This document shows, one piece after another, positions 33,000-42,612 of a stretch of DNA of 64,000 nucleotides (its first letter is position 1; each line of letters starts with the position of its first letter). A model generated the notes under the pieces. That model was given only the letters and a program-made list of their open reading frames with translations, was not told the origin of the DNA and made no database searches. This DNA is from Roseovarius sp. M141. GTDB taxonomy: Bacteria; Pseudomonadota; Alphaproteobacteria; Rhodobacterales; Rhodobacteraceae. Location: positions 3,534,001 to 3,598,000 of the forward strand of contig NZ_VCNH01000008.1 of assembly GCF_024355225.1 (NCBI RefSeq), read 5' to 3'. A program made the translations under genes and the position numbers.

Positions 33000-34513
33000 A
33001 AATCTATGTTCCAATGGACAGCGCCGCCAAGGCGCTTGGCGCCGATGACGTCGCCGCGGCGATCCGTACCGAGGCAGACGCGCGCGGGCTGGACGCGACC
33101 ATCATCCGCAACGGCACGCGCGGCATGATCTGGCTGGAGCCGCTGGTTGAAATAGACACCGGCGAGGGGCGCCGCGCGTTCGGCCCGGTCACGCCCGAGG
33201 ACGTTCCGGCCCTGCTGGACGGCAAGATGGCCGGGCTTGGCAAGGTCGAGGACATCCCGTTCCTTGCCCGCCAGACCCGCCTGACCTTTGCCCGCTGCGG
33301 CGTGATTGATCCACTGGATCTGGCCGATTACGAGGCGCATGGCGGCCTGACTGGTCTGCGCCGCGCGATCGCCATGACCAGCGCCGACATCATCGCGGAG
33401 GTAACCGATAGCGGCCTGCGCGGGCGCGGCGGCGCGGGCTTCCCGACCGGCATCAAGTGGAAGACGGTGATGGAGGCCGAGGCCAGCCAGAAATACATCG
33501 TCTGCAATGCCGACGAGGGCGACAGCGGCACCTTTGCCGACCGCATGATCATGGAGGGCGACCCCTTTACCCTGATCGAGGGCATGGTGATTGCCGGGCT
33601 CGCAGTCGGCGCGACCAGGGGCTACGTCTATCTGCGCTCGGAATACCCCGATGCCATCGACGTGATGACCGCCGCCGTGACGCTGGCGCAGCAAAACGGT
33701 ATCCTTGGCCCGGACATCCTCGGCTCGGGCCGGGCATTCGACATGGAAATCCGCGTCGGCGCCGGCGCCTATGTCTGCGGCGAGGAAACATCGCTGCTGA
33801 ACTCGCTGGAGGGCAAGCGCGGTGAAGTACGCGCCAAGCCGCCCCTGCCCGCGCTGGAGGGGTTCCTGAGCAAGCCAACCGTCGTGAACAACGTGATCAG
33901 TTTGGCGACAGTCCCGGTGATATTTGAGCGGGGCGCGCTGCATTACGCCGATTTCGGCACAGGCCGCTCGCGCGGCACGGCGACCTTGCAGATCGCCGGC
34001 AACATCGCGCGCGGCGGGCTGTTCGAGACTGCCTTTGGCATCACGCTGGACGAAGTGATCAACGATCTGGCAGGCGGCACGGCATCGGGCCGTCCGGTCA
34101 AGGCAGCACAGGTAGGCGGCCCGCTGGGCGCCTATATTCCCGTCACGAACTTCGACGCACCGCTTGGTTATGAAGAGTTGGACGCCAAGGGCGGTCTCTT
34201 GGGCCATGCCGGGATCGTGGTCTTTGACGACAGCGCCGACATGCTGCAAATGGCCCGATTTGCTATGGAGTTCTGCGCGATCGAAAGCTGTGGCAAATGC
34301 ACACCCTGCCGTATCGGATCGGTGCGAGGTGTTGAGACCATTGACCGCATCGCGCGCGGCGATACCTCCGCAATCCCGCTGCTGACCGACCTGTGCGAGA
34401 CAATGACCGACGGATCGCTGTGTGCGCTGGGGGGATTTACCCCCTATCCGGTCATGTCCGCCCTCACCCATTTCCCAGACGACTTCGCGCGTCAGCAGGA
34501 GGCTGCAGAATGA
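32996..34513 (+). CDS. fdsB: NAD-dependent formate dehydrogenase beta subunit
   Basis: 505 residues, NuoF-like. It contains the FMN site LRGRGGAGFPTGIKW, the NAD-binding GAGAYVCGEETSLLNSLEGKRGEVRAKPP, and the [4Fe-4S] motif SCGKCTPCRIGSVRG with a later Cys in SLCALGG. It reduces NAD+ with electrons from FdsA. ATG 32996 overlaps the fdsG stop by 4 nt (ATGA). The N-terminal 120 residues form the extra domain of FdsB relative to short NuoF. Confidence 0.94.
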   Translation: MKIYVPMDSAAKALGADDVAAAIRTEADARGLDATIIRNGTRGMIWLEPLVEIDTGEGRRAFGPVTPEDVPALLDGKMAGLGKVEDIPFLARQTRLTFARCGVIDPLDLADYEAHGGLTGLRRAIAMTSADIIAEVTDSGLRGRGGAGFPTGIKWKTVMEAEASQKYIVCNADEGDSGTFADRMIMEGDPFTLIEGMVIAGLAVGATRGYVYLRSEYPDAIDVMTAAVTLAQQNGILGPDILGSGRAFDMEIRVGAGAYVCGEETSLLNSLEGKRGEVRAKPPLPALEGFLSKPTVVNNVISLATVPVIFERGALHYADFGTGRSRGTATLQIAGNIARGGLFETAFGITLDEVINDLAGGTASGRPVKAAQVGGPLGAYIPVTNFDAPLGYEELDAKGGLLGHAGIVVFDDSADMLQMARFAMEFCAIESCGKCTPCRIGSVRGVETIDRIARGDTSAIPLLTDLCETMTDGSLCALGGFTPYPVMSALTHFPDDFARQQEAAE

Positions 34514-37443
34514 AAGATTTCATCCTACCCACCCCCATCCATGACGACCGCGACATGGGCACCCCCGCCAAGACCGGCGCGCCCGTCACCCTGACGATCG
34601 ACGGGTTTTCCGTGACCGTCCCCGAGGGCACGTCAGTCATGCGCGCCGCCGCCGAGGCTGGCACACAGATCCCCAAGCTGTGCGCAACCGACAATATCGA
34701 GGCGTTCGGATCCTGCCGCCTTTGCGTGGTCGAGATCGAGGGCCGCCGCGGCACGCCCGCCTCCTGCACCACCCCGGTGGCCGAGGGCATGGCCGTGCGC
34801 ACCCAAAGCCCTAAGGTCAAGAAAATCCGCAAGGGCGTGATGGAACTGTACATCTCGGACCACCCGCTGGACTGCCTGACCTGCGGCGCCAACGGCGATT
34901 GCGAATTGCAGGACATGGCCGGCGCGGTCGGCCTGCGCGACCAGCGCTATGAGGCGGGGCGCAACCATTACGATCCGTCCGGCACAGGCACGCTGGCGCA
35001 GGGCGACACGCGTGCGCGCGGCGCCGCCGGCGATCTGGGTAACCCCGAATTCATCCCAAAGGACACGTCGAACCCCTATTTCACCTATGATCCCAGCAAA
35101 TGCATCGCCTGTTCGCGCTGCGTGCGCGCCTGCGAAGAGGTTCAGGGCACATTCGCGCTGACCATCGAGGGGCGCGGCTTTGAAAGCCGGGTTTCGGCAG
35201 GCATGGCGGGCGATGATTTCATGGCCTCCGATTGTGTCAGCTGCGGCGCCTGCGTTCAGGCCTGCCCGACCGCAACGCTTCAGGAAAAATCCATCATCGA
35301 GCTGGGCACGCCCGAGCGGTCGGTCATCACCACCTGCGCCTATTGCGGTGTCGGCTGCTCCTTCAAGGCCGAACTGAACGGCGATGAACTGGTGCGCATG
35401 GTTCCCTACAAGCACGGCAAGGCCAATCGCGGCCATTCCTGCGTCAAGGGCCGGTTCGCCTATGGCTATGCCAACCACAAGGACCGCATCCTGAACCCGA
35501 TGATCCGCGATTCCATTGACGAGCCGTGGCAGGAAGTCAGCTGGGACGAGGCGCTGACCTTCGCTGCGCAGCGGATGCGCGGGCTTCAGGACAAGTACGG
35601 CAAGAAATCGATCGGCGTCATCACCTCCAGCCGCTGTACCAACGAGGAAACCTATCTGGTGCAGAAACTGACGCGCGCGGTGTTCGGCAACAACAACACC
35701 GATACCTGCGCGCGGGTGTGCCATTCGCCCACCGGCTATGGCCTGGGTCAGACCTTCGGCACATCGGCCGGCACGCAGGATTTCGACTCGGTCGAGGATA
35801 CCGACGTGATGATCCTGATCGGCGCCAACCCGACCGACGCGCATCCCGTCTTTGCCAGCCGGATGAAGAAACGTCTGCGCGCGGGCGCCAAGATCATCGT
35901 GATCGACCCGCGCAAGATCGATCTGGTCCGCTCGGCCCATATCGAGGCATCCCATCACCTGCCCCTGCGCCCCGGCACCAACGTGGCTGTCGTGTCCGCC
36001 CTGTCGCATGTTATCGTGACCGAAGGGTTGATGGATCAGGATTTCATCCGCGAGCGGTGCGACTGGGACGAATTCAGCGAGTATGCCGAATTCATCAGCG
36101 ATCCGCGCCACAGCCCCGAAGCGACCGAGATGCTGACAGGCGTCCCTGCCGCCGATCTGCGCGCCGCCGCGCGCCAGTTCGCCACCGGCGGCAACGGCGC
36201 CATCTACTATGGCCTCGGCGTGACCGAGCATAGCCAGGGGTCCACCACCGTGATCGGCATCGCCAACCTTGCCATGCTGACCGGCAATGTCGGGCGCAAG
36301 GGCGTTGGCGTAAACCCGCTACGCGGCCAGAACAACGTGCAGGGGTCGTGCGACATGGGATCCTTCCCGCACGAATTGCCGGGCTATCGCCACGTCAAAA
36401 ATCAGGACGTGCGCGACATCTATCAGGAGGTCTGGGGCGTCCAGATCGATTCCGAGCCGGGCCTGCGCATTCCCAACATGCTGGATGCCGCCGTCGAGGG
36501 CACGTTCAAGGGCCTCTATTGTCAGGGCGAGGACATCCTGCAATCGGACCCGGATACGAAACACGTCGCGGCCGGCCTTGCCGCGATGGAATGTGTCATC
36601 GTGCATGACCTGTTCCTGAACGAGACGGCGAACTACGCGCATGTGTTCCTGCCCGGCTCGACCTTTCTGGAAAAGGACGGCACGTTCACCAATGCCGAGC
36701 GCCGCATCAACCGCGTGCGCGAGGTGATGAAGCCGCTGAACGGCTATGCCGATTGGGAGGTGACGCAACTTCTGGCCAATGCGATGGGCGCGGGCTGGCA
36801 CTACACCCACCCCACCCAGATCATGGACGAGATCGCGCTGACCACGCCCAGCTTTGCCGGGGTGTCCTATGACGTGCTGGAGGAAAAGGGTTCCGTCCAG
36901 TGGCCTTGTAACGAGGATCACCCCGACGGCACGCCGCTGATGCATGTCGACGGGTTCATGCGCGGCAAGGGGCGGTTCATCGTCACCGAATATGTCGCGA
37001 CGGAGGAGAAATCCGGCCCCCGCTTCCCGCTGCTTCTGACCACCGGGCGGATCCTGTCGCAGTATAACGTCGGCGCGCAGACACGGCGCACGGATAACAG
37101 CCTGTGGCATGATCAGGACCTGCTCGAAATCCACCCGCACGACGCCGAACTGCGCGGTCTCAAGGACGGCCAGTGGATCAAGCTGGCGTCGCGCGCCGGG
37201 GAAACGACCCTGCGCGCCAAGGTATCCGAGCGGATGTCGCCGGGCGTGGTCTACACCACGTTCCACCACCCCGACACGCAGGCCAACGTCATCACCACCG
37301 ATTTTTCCGACTGGGCGACCAACTGCCCGGAATACAAGGTGACGGCGGTGCAGGTCTCGCATTCCAACGGCCCGACCGACTGGCAGGAGGAATATAATGC
37401 CCAGGCCGCGCAATCGCGCCGCATCCTGCCCGCGGCGGAATAG
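34510..37443 (+). CDS. fdsA: NAD-dependent formate dehydrogenase alpha (molybdopterin) subunit
   Basis: 977 residues. Order of parts: [2Fe-2S] ferredoxin domain (Cys at about 58, 69, 72, 86), His-Cys motif HPLDCLTCGANGDCELQ, two [4Fe-4S] clusters (CIACSRCVRACEE at about 198-208 and CVSCGACVQACP at about 242-252), the molybdopterin-domain cluster CAYCGVGC, then bis-MGD domains to the C-terminus. The metal ligand is Cys404 in CARVCHSPTGYG, encoded by TGC, so this is a cysteine, not selenocysteine, enzyme. It oxidises formate to CO2 in the cytoplasm, requiring Mo or W. ATG 34510 overlaps the fdsB stop. Confidence 0.95.
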   Translation: MKDFILPTPIHDDRDMGTPAKTGAPVTLTIDGFSVTVPEGTSVMRAAAEAGTQIPKLCATDNIEAFGSCRLCVVEIEGRRGTPASCTTPVAEGMAVRTQSPKVKKIRKGVMELYISDHPLDCLTCGANGDCELQDMAGAVGLRDQRYEAGRNHYDPSGTGTLAQGDTRARGAAGDLGNPEFIPKDTSNPYFTYDPSKCIACSRCVRACEEVQGTFALTIEGRGFESRVSAGMAGDDFMASDCVSCGACVQACPTATLQEKSIIELGTPERSVITTCAYCGVGCSFKAELNGDELVRMVPYKHGKANRGHSCVKGRFAYGYANHKDRILNPMIRDSIDEPWQEVSWDEALTFAAQRMRGLQDKYGKKSIGVITSSRCTNEETYLVQKLTRAVFGNNNTDTCARVCHSPTGYGLGQTFGTSAGTQDFDSVEDTDVMILIGANPTDAHPVFASRMKKRLRAGAKIIVIDPRKIDLVRSAHIEASHHLPLRPGTNVAVVSALSHVIVTEGLMDQDFIRERCDWDEFSEYAEFISDPRHSPEATEMLTGVPAADLRAAARQFATGGNGAIYYGLGVTEHSQGSTTVIGIANLAMLTGNVGRKGVGVNPLRGQNNVQGSCDMGSFPHELPGYRHVKNQDVRDIYQEVWGVQIDSEPGLRIPNMLDAAVEGTFKGLYCQGEDILQSDPDTKHVAAGLAAMECVIVHDLFLNETANYAHVFLPGSTFLEKDGTFTNAERRINRVREVMKPLNGYADWEVTQLLANAMGAGWHYTHPTQIMDEIALTTPSFAGVSYDVLEEKGSVQWPCNEDHPDGTPLMHVDGFMRGKGRFIVTEYVATEEKSGPRFPLLLTTGRILSQYNVGAQTRRTDNSLWHDQDLLEIHPHDAELRGLKDGQWIKLASRAGETTLRAKVSERMSPGVVYTTFHHPDTQANVITTDFSDWATNCPEYKVTAVQVSHSNGPTDWQEEYNAQAAQSRRILPAAE

Positions 37444-37445
37444 GC

Positions 37446-38270
37446 GTGGTCTCGCCCTGGGTCGCCCATAGCACAGCGGGGGTTTCCGTCCGGCGGGACG
37501 GCGCGCGCGACATCGTGCGCTCCCTGCCTGAGGAAACGCCCATCGCCCTGGTCTTTGACGGGACCACGGCGGCGGTGATGATGGCAACGCCGGATGACAT
37601 CGCGGATTTCGCGATGGGTTTTGCCCTGACCGAAGGGTTCATCACCCACCCGCGCGATGTCACCGAATTCGAACTCACCGCGCACGAGCAGGGCATCGAA
37701 GCGCGGTTCTGGCTGAACGGCGAACGCGCGCAGGCGGTGCAAACCCGTCGGCGCAACATGCTGGGCCCGGTGGGCTGCGGTCTGTGCGGGATCGACAGTC
37801 TGGAACAGGCGATCCGATCCCTGCCCGTGCTGGGGCCGGGCGCCAGCGCCATCAGCCAATGCGACGTGGCGCGCGGGGCACAGGCCCTGCGCGCTTATCA
37901 GCCCCTGCACGACCAAACACGCGCGGTCCATGCCGCCGGATTCCTGCGCCCCGGTGGCAGGATAGAACTCGCGCGCGAGGATGTGGGCCGGCACAACGCG
38001 TTGGACAAGCTGATCGGCGCGATGGCCCATCAGGGCATTGATCCGCGCGCGGGTGCGATTGTGCTGACCTCGCGGATCTCGGTGGAGATGGTGCAAAAGA
38101 CGGTGATCGCCGGATGTCCTGTCCTGATCGCCGTATCCGCGCCGACCGCCCATGCCCTGCGCCTTGCCAAGGGGGCGGGGCTGACGCTGGCGGCCTTTGC
38201 GCGCAGCGACGGCTTTGATATCTATTCCCACCCCGAACGTATTCAGACAGGAGCCTGCGATGCAGCCTGA
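37446..38270 (+). CDS. fdhD: Formate dehydrogenase accessory sulfurtransferase FdhD (FdsC)
   Basis: 274 residues from GTG 37446, two nt after the fdsA stop. The catalytic CGLCG motif is in GPVGCGLCGIDSLEQ, and family blocks FAMGFALTEGFI, EDVGRHNALDKLIG, LTSRISVEMVQKTVIAGCPVL and DGFDIY are present. FdhD (FdsC) passes sulfur to the bis-MGD cofactor before insertion into FdsA. Overlaps the start of fdsD by 11 nt. Confidence 0.93.
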   Translation: MVSPWVAHSTAGVSVRRDGARDIVRSLPEETPIALVFDGTTAAVMMATPDDIADFAMGFALTEGFITHPRDVTEFELTAHEQGIEARFWLNGERAQAVQTRRRNMLGPVGCGLCGIDSLEQAIRSLPVLGPGASAISQCDVARGAQALRAYQPLHDQTRAVHAAGFLRPGGRIELAREDVGRHNALDKLIGAMAHQGIDPRAGAIVLTSRISVEMVQKTVIAGCPVLIAVSAPTAHALRLAKGAGLTLAAFARSDGFDIYSHPERIQTGACDAA

Positions 38271-38478
38271 CAAATTGATCATGATGGCAAATCAGATCGC
38301 CACCTACTTCAAAACCCAACCCGGCACCGGCCAGGCCGAACATGTCGCCGCCCATATCAATGATTTCTGGGAGCCGCGCATGCGTGCCAGACTGGCCGCC
38401 CATGTCGCGGCAGGCGCTCAGGGCATGTCGCCCTTGGCGGTGGACGCCTTTGCGTTTGTCCGCGTCCCGGTCGAATAA
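38260..38478 (+). CDS. fdsD: Formate dehydrogenase delta subunit
   Basis: 72 residues: LIMMANQIATYFKTQPGTGQAEHVAAHINDFWEPRMRARLAAHVAAGAQGMSPLAVDAF, the full FdsD domain. It is a small subunit or assembly partner of FdsGBA. ATG 38260 lies inside the end of fdhD with ACAGGAGCC just upstream. It closes the fds operon; a hairpin structure lies shortly downstream. Confidence 0.9.
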   Translation: MQPDKLIMMANQIATYFKTQPGTGQAEHVAAHINDFWEPRMRARLAAHVAAGAQGMSPLAVDAFAFVRVPVE

Positions 38479-38485
38479 CCGCCAA

Positions 38486-38522
38486 GGCGCCACGCCGATA
38501 CGCTAATATCGGACTGCGGCGC
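38486..38522 (+). terminator. Hairpin at the 3' end of the fds operon
   Basis: CCGATA-CGCTAA-TATCGG (38495-38512) nested inside GGCGCC arms (38486-38491 and 38517-38522). No T-run follows, so it is either a weak terminator or a boundary element between convergent operons. Confidence 0.4.
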
Positions 38523-38539
38523 CGACGCGGCCTGCCTCC

Positions 38540-39844
38540 CTATTTCTCGGGGATCAGACCGCGCGGGTTGAATCGCAGCACCAACAGCAGGACAAGCCCC
38601 ATCGTGAACAGCCGCATATGCGCTGCGGATTCCAGAAGATGCGTTTTCAACCAGCTGCCATCCGTCATACCCGCCGTGATCAGGTCCATCAGCAGCCGCC
38701 CCATCGGCTCTACCTGAACCCACAGGAACCAGATCAGGAATCCACCCAGCACGGCGCCGAAATTATTACCCGACCCGCCGACAATCACCATCACCCAGAT
38801 CAGGAAGGTAAAGCGCAGCGGCTGGTAGCTGCTGGGCGTCAGCTGCCCGTCCAGCGTGGCCATCATCGCGCCCGCGATCCCGCAAATGGCACTGCCAAGG
38901 ATAAATACCTGCAAATGCCGCCTCTTGACGTCCTTGCCCATCGCCTCGGCCGCGACCTCGTTATCGCGGATCGCGCGCAGCATGCGGCCCCATGGACTGG
39001 CCAGCGCCTTTTGCGCCATCCATAGCAGCACCACCAGCACCGCCAGAAACAGCCCTGCATACAGGAGTTTGACATAAAGCGTCGAGGCCATCACCGGATC
39101 CAGCCCCAGTCCGGCCGCCTTTTCGACAAACCCCGGATCGCCCTGCAGGTCGATCTCATACGGCACAGGACGCGGGATGCCGATCACATTCTTGACGCCG
39201 CGCGACAGCCAATCCTCGTTCTTCAGCACCGCGATGATGATCTCGGCAATGCCAAGCGTCGCAATCGCCAGATAGTCCGAGCGCAGCCCCAGTGCCGTCT
39301 TGCCGATCAGCCACGCAGCACCTGCCGCGAAAATGCCGCCCACCGGCCACGCAATGATCACCGGCAGGCCCAGCCCGCCGAGATATCCGGTCGCCGCCGG
39401 GTCAATCGCCTCGATCGCCGAGACGCCGGGGTCCAGCACCGCGCGGTAGGCAAAGAACCCGGCCACCAGCAGCACGATCATTGCGGCGGTGCGCGGCCAG
39501 CCTTTGCGCATCGCGCGGTAGGTCAGCACAGCGGCGGTGATGGTCGCCGCCCCCATCACCATCGCCAGCACCACGCGCACACCGCCAGCGGCGAAGGCCC
39601 CTTCGGTCGGGGGCATCGATATCAGAACCGTGGCCAGCCCCCCCAGCGCGACGAAGCCCATCACCCCGACGTTGAACAACCCCGCGAACCCCCATTGCAG
39701 GTTGACCCCCAGCGCCATGATGGCGGAAATCAACCCCATGTTGAGGATAAGGATGGCGGCGTTCCAGCTTTGCAGGACACCGGTCAGCAGGATCAGCACC
39801 CCGACGATGGCAAACAGGCCGACATTTTTCACCATGGCGTTCAT
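38540..39844 (-). CDS. Branched-chain amino acid-type ABC permease, LivM family
   Basis: 434 residues, long for LivM because of about 100 extra residues between TM segments near the N-terminus (SMPPTEGAFAAGGVRVVLAMVMGAATITAAVLTYRAMRKGW). It keeps LivM motifs: MALGVNLQWGFAGLFNVGVMGFVALGG, GLRSDYLAIATLGIAEIIIAVLKNE, GRMLRAIRDNEVAAEAMGKDVKRRHLQVFILGSAICGIAGAM and FLIWVMVIVGGSGNNFGAVLGG. The order livH-livM-like on the minus strand, with a 4-nt overlap, marks one operon. Last gene of the cluster. Confidence 0.88.
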   Translation of the reverse strand: MNAMVKNVGLFAIVGVLILLTGVLQSWNAAILILNMGLISAIMALGVNLQWGFAGLFNVGVMGFVALGGLATVLISMPPTEGAFAAGGVRVVLAMVMGAATITAAVLTYRAMRKGWPRTAAMIVLLVAGFFAYRAVLDPGVSAIEAIDPAATGYLGGLGLPVIIAWPVGGIFAAGAAWLIGKTALGLRSDYLAIATLGIAEIIIAVLKNEDWLSRGVKNVIGIPRPVPYEIDLQGDPGFVEKAAGLGLDPVMASTLYVKLLYAGLFLAVLVVLLWMAQKALASPWGRMLRAIRDNEVAAEAMGKDVKRRHLQVFILGSAICGIAGAMMATLDGQLTPSSYQPLRFTFLIWVMVIVGGSGNNFGAVLGGFLIWFLWVQVEPMGRLLMDLITAGMTDGSWLKTHLLESAAHMRLFTMGLVLLLVLRFNPRGLIPEK

Positions 39845-40851
39845 ACCGACTGCCCCTTGAACAATCCCGTTGGCTTGAACAGCAGCACGATCAGCAGGAT
39901 CACGAAACTGACCGCGAATTTGTAATCGGTGCTCAGCAGCTGCACCAGACCGTCAGGCGCCAGACTGTCGGGCATCATGTAGCCCAGCACCTTTTTCCAC
40001 GCATAGGTGATCGTCACCTCGGAAAAGGCGATCACGAACCCACCGGCAATGGCGCCCAGCGGGCTGCCCAGCCCGCCGACGATGGCGCTGGCAAAGATCG
40101 GCAGAAGCAGCTGGAAATACGTGAACGGCTTGAACGATTTGTCCAGCCCGTAAAGCACGCCGGCAATGGTCGCGAGGGCCGCGACGATGATCCATGTCAG
40201 CATCACCACCCGTTCGGGATTGATCCCCGACAACAGCGCCAGATCCTCGTTATCGGAATAGGCGCGCATGGATTTGCCCGCGCGGGTGCGGTTCAGAAAC
40301 CAGAACAGCAGCGCCACCACGACGATGGCCGTCACCAGCGTGATCGCCTGCGTCGATTTGATCGCCAGCCCCTCGTCCAGCCCGGTCATCGCCTTGAAGG
40401 TGCGCGCTGAAATCAGGAACCGCTCGCCATCCAGAAACTGCTGGTCGTCAGGCCCGATGATAAAGCGGACGATACCGTTCATTATGAACATCACGCCCAT
40501 CGACACGATCACCAGGATCACCGGCTTGGCCTTTTTCTCGCGATAGAACCGATAGACGGCGCGATCTGTGGCCAGCAGCAATAGGATACACCCAAGGATC
40601 CCGAAAGGCAGCGCCAGCAGCGCGGTCGGCAGCGGCCCCAGACTGACGCCCATGGACTGCAACCACCAGGTCACAAGAACGGTCACCATAGCGCCAAAGG
40701 CCATCGTGTCGCCATGGGCAAAATTGGAAAACCGCAGGATCCCGTAGATCAGCGTCACGCCCAGCGCCCCCAGCGCCAATTGGCTGCCATAGGCAATGCC
40801 GGGGACCAAAACGTAATTTGCAAGCGCGACGATCGCGTTGAGAAAATCCAT
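39841..40851 (-). CDS. Branched-chain amino acid-type ABC permease, LivH family
   Basis: 336 residues with about eight TM segments. LivH features: YGSQLALGALGVTLIYGILRFSNFAHGDTMAFGAM at the start, GKSMRAYSDNEDLALLSGINPERVVMLTWIIVAALATIAGVLYGLDKSF and LPIFASAIVGGLGSPLGAIAGGFVIAFSE. It starts 52 nt after the livF-like gene. Overlaps the next permease by 4 nt. Confidence 0.9.
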   Translation of the reverse strand: MDFLNAIVALANYVLVPGIAYGSQLALGALGVTLIYGILRFSNFAHGDTMAFGAMVTVLVTWWLQSMGVSLGPLPTALLALPFGILGCILLLLATDRAVYRFYREKKAKPVILVIVSMGVMFIMNGIVRFIIGPDDQQFLDGERFLISARTFKAMTGLDEGLAIKSTQAITLVTAIVVVALLFWFLNRTRAGKSMRAYSDNEDLALLSGINPERVVMLTWIIVAALATIAGVLYGLDKSFKPFTYFQLLLPIFASAIVGGLGSPLGAIAGGFVIAFSEVTITYAWKKVLGYMMPDSLAPDGLVQLLSTDYKFAVSFVILLIVLLFKPTGLFKGQSV

Positions 40852-40903
40852 CAGTCAGTCTCTCCGCAGCTGCGAGGCGTGAATTGAAAGCGGTGTCGCA
40901 TGG

Positions 40904-41728
40904 TCATCCCCCAAGGAAACTTTTGCGCACGTCCTCGTTGGCCAACAGGTCCTTGCCGGTGCCGGAATAGGCGTTGGCCCCCTGCACCAGAACATACCCC
41001 TTGTCGGCGATCTCCAGCGCCTGACGCGCGTTCTGCTCGACCATCAGGATCGGGATGCCGGTGCGCGCCACGTCGATGATGCGGTCGAACAACTCATCCA
41101 TGACGATAGGGCTGACGCCTGCGGTCGGCTCGTCCAGCATCAGCACCTTGGGCTGCGTCATCAGCGCGCGGCCAACTGCCACCTGCTGGCGCTGCCCGCC
41201 CGATAGCTCCCCGGCAGGCTGTCGCCGCTTGTCGCGCAGGATCGGGAACAGATCGTATATCTGTTCCATCGTGGCGGAATAATCATCGGTGCGGATAAAG
41301 GCGCCCATTTCCAGGTTTTCCTCCACACTCATGGAGGTAAAGATATTGTTGGTCTGCGGCACAAAACCCATACCCTTGGCCACGCGGTCCTGCGGCGACA
41401 GCGCGGTAATATCCTCGCCGTTCAGGCGGACATGCCCCGCGCGCAGATCCAGCATGCCAAAGACCGCCTTCATCGCCGTCGATTTGCCCGCGCCGTTCGG
41501 CCCGACGATCACCGCGATCTCACCCTTTTCCACGGCAATGGTGCAATCGTGCAAAATGTCAGGGCCCTTGCCATAGCCGCCGGTCATAGCCTCACCGATC
41601 AGAAAAGGGCCGCCCGGCGCCGCAGATACAGCGCTATCACTCGGCCCGGGTTGCGCGGCGCCGGTGCCACGCGGATTGGCAATGGACGCATCCTTGTTGC
41701 CCCGGTCGCCGTAGGGATCGCTGCTCAT
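40904..41728 (-). CDS. Branched-chain amino acid-type ABC ATPase, LivF family
   Basis: 274 residues. A polar, low-complexity N-terminal extension of about 45 residues (SSDPYGDRGNKDASIANPRG and on) precedes the normal LivF domain. A later start is possible, such as the in-frame ATG of MTGGYGKG, but that would remove the first strand. Walker A GPNGAGKST, signature LSGGQRQQVAVGRAL, Walker B VLMLDEPTAGVSP and ILMVEQNARQALEIADKGYVL are canonical. It is separated from the broken livG by 100 nt that carry a strong composite repeat. Confidence 0.9.
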   Translation of the reverse strand: MSSDPYGDRGNKDASIANPRGTGAAQPGPSDSAVSAAPGGPFLIGEAMTGGYGKGPDILHDCTIAVEKGEIAVIVGPNGAGKSTAMKAVFGMLDLRAGHVRLNGEDITALSPQDRVAKGMGFVPQTNNIFTSMSVEENLEMGAFIRTDDYSATMEQIYDLFPILRDKRRQPAGELSGGQRQQVAVGRALMTQPKVLMLDEPTAGVSPIVMDELFDRIIDVARTGIPILMVEQNARQALEIADKGYVLVQGANAYSGTGKDLLANEDVRKSFLGG

Positions 41729-41730
41729 GT

Positions 41731-41802
41731 TTCTTCTTGCTCCAAATATCCCGGGGGAGCGTTGAATTTCCGCGGAAATTCAACGTAGGGGGCAGCGCCC
41801 CC
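41731..41802. repeat. Composite intergenic repeat: motif copy C, 26-nt perfect palindrome and GC hairpin
   Basis: TTCTTGCTCCAAATATCC lies at 41735-41752. Then 41760-41785 is a perfect 26-nt palindrome, with arms beginning CGTTGAATTTCCG on each strand. Then GGGGGC-AGC-GCCCCC forms a perfect hairpin (41788-41802) followed by AAAA. It sits inside the second HAAT cluster between livG and livF, where it could reduce expression of the downstream genes. Confidence 0.65.
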
Positions 41803-41828
41803 AAAACCACACCAGCAATCGGCGCGCC

Positions 41829-42612
41829 TCATGCGTTCACCTTGTCACGGTTCTTGAGGCCGGTGCCCAAATACGCCTCGATCACCTGTTCGTTGGCCTT
41901 GATCTGCTCCAGCGTGCCGGTGGCCAGAACGCGCCCCTCCGCCATGCAGATCACCGGGCCGCCCAGCCGAGCGATGAAATCCATGTCGTGCTCGATCACG
42001 ACAAAGGTATAGCCGCGCTCCTTGTTCAGGCGCAGGATCGCATCGCCGATGACGTTCAGCAGGGTGCGGTTCACTCCGGCGCCCACCTCGTCCAGAAACA
42101 CGATGCGCGCGTCGACCATCATCGTGCGGCCCAATTCCAGCAGCTTTTTCTGCCCGCCCGATATCTGCCCGGCCTTCTGATCGGCCAGATGCTGGATCGT
42201 CAAAAACTCCAGAACCTCGTCGGCCTTGGCCCGCAGAGCGCGCTCTTCATCGGCGATGCGTTTGCGCCCGAACCACGTGTTCCACAGCCGTTCGCCCGTC
42301 TGCCCTGGCCGGGACCATCATCAGGTTCTCGCGGCAGCTCATCGAATGAAATTCATGGGCAATCTGGAAGGTGCGCAACACACCCTTGTGAAACAGATCA
42401 TGCGGCGGCAGGCCGGTGATATCAGCGCCGCCCATGGTGACGCGGCCCGATGTCGGCCTGTGAACGCCGGCGATCACGTTGAACAGCGTCGTCTTGCCGG
42501 CGCCGTTCGGTCCGATCAATCCGGTGATCGCCCCTTCCTCGAAGGACAGGCTGGCACCATCGACGGCGTGAAAGCCGCCAAAATGCTTGTGGAGATCTTC
42601 AACAGCGATCAT
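41829..42612 (-). pseudogene. Branched-chain amino acid-type ABC ATPase LivG, frameshifted
   Basis: The N-terminal half reads correctly from ATG 42612 (MIAVEDLHKHFGGFHAVDG, Walker A GPNGAGKTTLFN, ending SCRENLMMVPAR) and then runs out of frame into THRR-stop near 42247. The rest is open in the next frame from the same point: QTGERLWNTWFGRKRIADEE, then signature ISGGQKKLLELGRTM, Walker B IVFLDEVGAGV and VVIEHDMDF to 41829. One extra base in the run at 42303-42305 (CCC on the plus strand) explains it; deleting one gives an uninterrupted LivG. Without it the transporter lacks an ATPase, unless this is a sequence error or another LivG substitutes. Confidence 0.8.

Noticed and set aside
34510-37443. 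Selenocysteine in the formate dehydrogenase
   Set aside because: The active-site codon in CARVCHSPT is TGC (Cys404); no in-frame TGA and no SECIS need arises.
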